The notes under the pieces: generated by a model
Databases searched by the model: none
Seen by the model: only the letters and a program-made list of their open reading frames with translations
Told to the model about the DNA's origin: nothing
Assembly: GCF_000515415.1 (NCBI RefSeq)
Contig: NZ_KI911783.1
Location: 7,427,831-7,491,830, forward strand
Reading direction: 5' to 3'
DNA length: 64,000 bases
Source: Bradyrhizobium sp. WSM1417
Lineage (GTDB): Bacteria; Pseudomonadota; Alphaproteobacteria; Rhizobiales; Xanthobacteraceae
Translations under genes and position numbers: made by a program
In this document: positions 61,937 through 64,000 of the stretch, piece by piece
Numbering within the stretch: the stretch's first letter is position 1
How the letters are laid out: each line of letters starts with the position of its first letter

Positions 61937-62619
61937 ATGCTCATTCACCCCACCGTCGATCGCTTGCGCGTACTCGGCCTCACCGCCATGGCCGATACCC
62001 TCGTCGAACTGCAGAACAATCCCGAGGCGACCGGAATGCCGCACGCCGATTGGCTCGGCCTCCTCGTCGATCGCGAGGTCACCGCCCGCGACAACCGCCG
62101 CCTCACCGCACCGCCCGTGGCCTCGATCGTTCGCTCTGCCAGAACCTCGCTACCTGTCAATGGATCCGCGATTCCAACCACCTGGTCATTGTCGGCCCAA
62201 CCGGCACCGGCAAGTCCTGGCTTGCCTGCGCGCTCGCGCAACAAGGCTTGCCGCGACGGCTTCTCCGTTCTCTACAAGCGAGCATCCCGCCTGTTCGCCG
62301 ATCTCGCTCAGGCGCGCGGCGAAGGCCGTTTGGCGCGCCTGATCGCCGCGCTTGAGAGCGTCGATCTCCTCATCCTGGACGAATGGGGACCCGAACCGCT
62401 CACCGCCGACCAGCGCCGCGATCTGCTCGAGATCGTCGATGATTGCTAGGACAAGGGATCCTTGTTGATCACAAGCCAGATCCCCGTGTCGCAATGGCGA
62501 CGTCATTGCCGATTCCACTCTCGGCGATGCGATATTGGACCGCATCATTCACAATGCCCACCGTCGAGCTCAAAGGCGACAGTGTGCGCCGGCAGGCCGG
62601 CGAAAGGAAAACCACGTGA
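61937..62619 (+). pseudogene. istB: IS21-family istB ATPase gene, frameshifted
   Basis: Starts at ATG 61937 (MLIHPTVDRLRVLGLTAMAD), 13 bases after istA, with GGAG upstream. A shift near 62110 moves to LATCQWIRDSNHLVIVGPTG with Walker A GPTGTGKSW; a second near 62240 returns to KACRDGFSVLYKRASRLFAD and LLILDEWGPEPLTADQRRDL (Walker B), where a stop follows DDC; a third restores LLITSQIPVSQW and the C-terminal VELKGDSVRRQAGERKTT, ending at 62617-62619. IstB is the transposition helper ATPase. Confidence 0.88.
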
Positions 62620-62817
62620 GCACCTCGCGCTCGATCGTCCCGCCGGCCCACAGGCCCCTCCCGCGCGTGTCGCTGCCGTCGCTCGTGGGGGCACTCCGCG
62701 CCGCACACGGGGCCCTCCCATGGACCGCCAGGACGATCTCCAAACCAATCGGCCAGCCTTGACCAGGAGACCATTTCCAGCCCACATAAACCCGTCAGTC
62801 GTGTTCGCCTCCGCACC

Positions 62818-62881
62818 TGATCATGATCGCTGGAATCCGTGATCACCATCGCCTGGAACACCTGATCACCATCCCTGGAAT
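62818..62881 (+). repeat. IS21-type terminal multiple repeats (three copies)
   Basis: Three imperfect direct repeats of about 19-20 bases, TGATCAYSATCGCCTGGAAY-like, start at 62818, 62840 and 62863, i.e. at 22-23 base steps, 200 bases after istB. IS21 ends carry such transposase-binding repeats. The 62620-62817 stretch between istB and the repeats has no gene. Confidence 0.75.
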
Positions 62882-63008
62882 GCGCAGCCACCTCCGACCT
62901 GCCGCGAAAAGGCCACTCAATCAACGCGGCATGTTCTGTGTCGCTGGCCTACAAGGGCATGGCAAAAATAACCTGGTCTATAAGCTCGAAGACAGCCCTG
63001 CCACTGTG

Positions 63009-63203
63009 ATGACGCAGCAGCAGCGTAGTGTCGGCACTGAGGTTAAGCATCTGGCGACGCACCCAGCCGGCTACAGGGCTGGCGAAACGATGCTTGAGTT
63101 GGCCATAAGCCGGTTTCTTGCTGCAGGTCGTCGCGCCAAAGTAAGCTTAGTTGCTACGCCCGAAGCGCAAGGATTTCATGAGAAGAATGGCTTCAATAGA
63201 TGA
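63009..63203 (+). pseudogene. C-terminal fragment of a GNAT acetyltransferase-like gene
   Basis: 64 codons from ATG 63009: EVKHLATHPAGYRAGETMLE, then LAISRFLAAGRRAKVSLVAT and PEAQGFHEKNGFNR. The LATHPAGYRAG acetyl-CoA loop (normally Q/RxxGxG/A) is degraded, and the PEAxGFxEKxGF ending is the typical GNAT beta-6/helix-4. The N-terminal two-thirds are missing. Confidence 0.5.
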
Positions 63204-63627
63204 CGCTTTTTTGGTGCGCCTGTTTTTGATTTTAAACGTCCGTTTGACGGCGCGCGCTCGGCGTTTCTGCGGGGCTTGGCCGAGACGAAGCCGCGATAAT
63301 GGCCGCCCTAGCGATGTTGCAGGAGATCGTGGCAGGTCGACACCGGCTGGTTCAACGAAGAAGGAAGCGATCAGCGTACGAGTCAAAACGCGGATCGCGC
63401 GCCTACGAGACCTCCCATGTCGCCGGCAAGCCACACTCATGGTTGCCTCGCGCGCTTCCGTTGGCGAGGATCAAGCCGGCTGTTGGGGGTAGCTGCGGCG
63501 CCATCGCGTAGAGCTGCACTTCGGCCCTCCGGAGCAGTTCGACGGACTGAACCATCCCTTTTTCGCGCGCCTGCGGAGCCCGGACGAGAGCGCAGTTGGA
63601 TCGTCGTACGAGCTCCCGAAAGGGCCG
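63204..63627. other. 424 bases with no gene I can support
   Basis: Frames on both strands are short and arginine-rich, typical of GC-biased chance frames. Nothing resembles a transposase, regulator or RNA gene. It separates the GNAT fragment from the end of aroK. Confidence 0.4.
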
Positions 63628-64000
63628 TCATTTTGACGCGTCCGGCGCGCCATTGCCACAGAGGTAGGTCCGTAGTGCCTGCACGCATACATCTGCATTC
63701 TTGTTGTCTCTCTTCTCCCGCGGAACGAAGGTGAGATCGGCGTGCCGATAATGTGGCGTCCGCTTCTCGACCATTTCATTGAAGGCTTTATTCCGATCGC
63801 TGGTCTGCAACAACGGGCGGCTCTTGTCCTTTGAAAGGCGCTTTCGAATCTTGTTCTGGTCGGTGTCGAGCCAGATCGAGACCGCTTTCTCGCTGATAAG
63901 GTGTCGGGTCTCCTCACACATAAACGAACCGCCACCGGTCGCGAGCACCGCGGGCCCTTTCTCGAGAGATTGCGCGATAACCTTTGCCTCACAATCCCTG
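63628..64000 (-). CDS. aroK: shikimate kinase (AroK-like), 5' part beyond the right edge
   Basis: 124 C-terminal codons are visible; the frame is open to the window edge (CEAKVIAQSLEKGPAVLATG). Family motifs: ATGGGSFMCEETRHLI, the LID-region Arg in SRPLLQTSDRNKAFNEMVEK, and RTPHYRHADLTFVPR. It phosphorylates shikimate in aromatic amino-acid synthesis. The Walker A part lies outside the window. Its place amid IS debris, and a composition richer in A/T than typical Bradyrhizobium core genes, suggests a second copy carried by the island rather than the housekeeping gene. Confidence 0.88.
   Translation of the reverse strand, partial: RDCEAKVIAQSLEKGPAVLATGGGSFMCEETRHLISEKAVSIWLDTDQNKIRKRLSKDKSRPLLQTSDRNKAFNEMVEKRTPHYRHADLTFVPREKRDNKNADVCVQALRTYLCGNGAPDASK

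Overview
The window looks like a Bradyrhizobium-type alphaproteobacterium. Most of it is GC-rich, and it is dense with ABC/TRAP uptake systems, LysR regulators, an ECF42 sigma factor with its DGPF partner, a rhizobial-style dctA and short GC-rich intergenic palindromes. No database search was possible, so taxon and family calls rest on recognised motifs and gene order.

From 0 to about 46.2 kb is ordinary, mostly intact, high-GC chromosome. 0-8.4 kb: a small lipoprotein, a VOC/SRPBCC/ECF42/DGPF cluster, a hydroxyacid dehydrogenase, a chemoreceptor and a divergent tetR-GST pair. 8.5-11.5 kb: a PQQ alcohol dehydrogenase (with the Asp-x-Asp signature of lanthanide enzymes), its cytochrome c and a periplasmic binding protein. 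11.8-18.5 kb: a TRAP transporter joined to hydantoinase/oxoprolinase B and A subunits. 18.7-25 kb: sirtuin, SDR, RutG-like pyrimidine/xanthine permease, DctA and an ABC-F ATPase. 25.2-33.3 kb: one minus-strand operon for a PotABCD-like importer, a flavin/iron-sulfur multi-subunit amine or amino-acid oxidase, a second flavin oxidase and RidA, with a divergent LysR. 34.5-43.2 kb: a second minus-strand operon with two amino-acid-type binding proteins, one permease/ATPase pair, a peptide-type binding protein, an amidohydrolase, a hydantoin/Asp-Glu racemase, a PuuE-like deacetylase and a D-carbamoylase, with a divergent LysR and a class I amidotransferase. The theme of 12-45 kb is scavenging of small nitrogen compounds (cyclic ureides, D-amino acids, amines).

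At 46.25-46.44 kb the character changes. A YbgC-type thioesterase has lost its N-terminus, and a 3' fragment of a tRNA-Arg(CCG) gene follows, the usual scar of an integrated island. To its right the DNA is visibly AT-richer, then full of broken genes. It holds an Abi_2 (AbiD/F) toxin preceded by a compact hairpin RNA with its own promoter, a three-gene operon of a membrane-anchored patatin phospholipase with two exported partners, a frameshifted exported caspase-like gene, a tyrosine-recombinase fragment, and a nucleotidyltransferase gene whose promoter is built from four copies of a 12-bp operator in two inverted pairs.

From 54 kb to the end is a graveyard around an intact otsA: pieces of an alpha/beta hydrolase, a HAD phosphatase and an arylsulfatase, IS66, IS3, IS630 and IS21 remnants, a GNAT fragment, and an aroK gene running off the right edge. 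The most promising candidates for undescribed biology are the patatin triad, the Abi_2 hairpin-RNA locus and the nucleotidyltransferase locus with its operator array.
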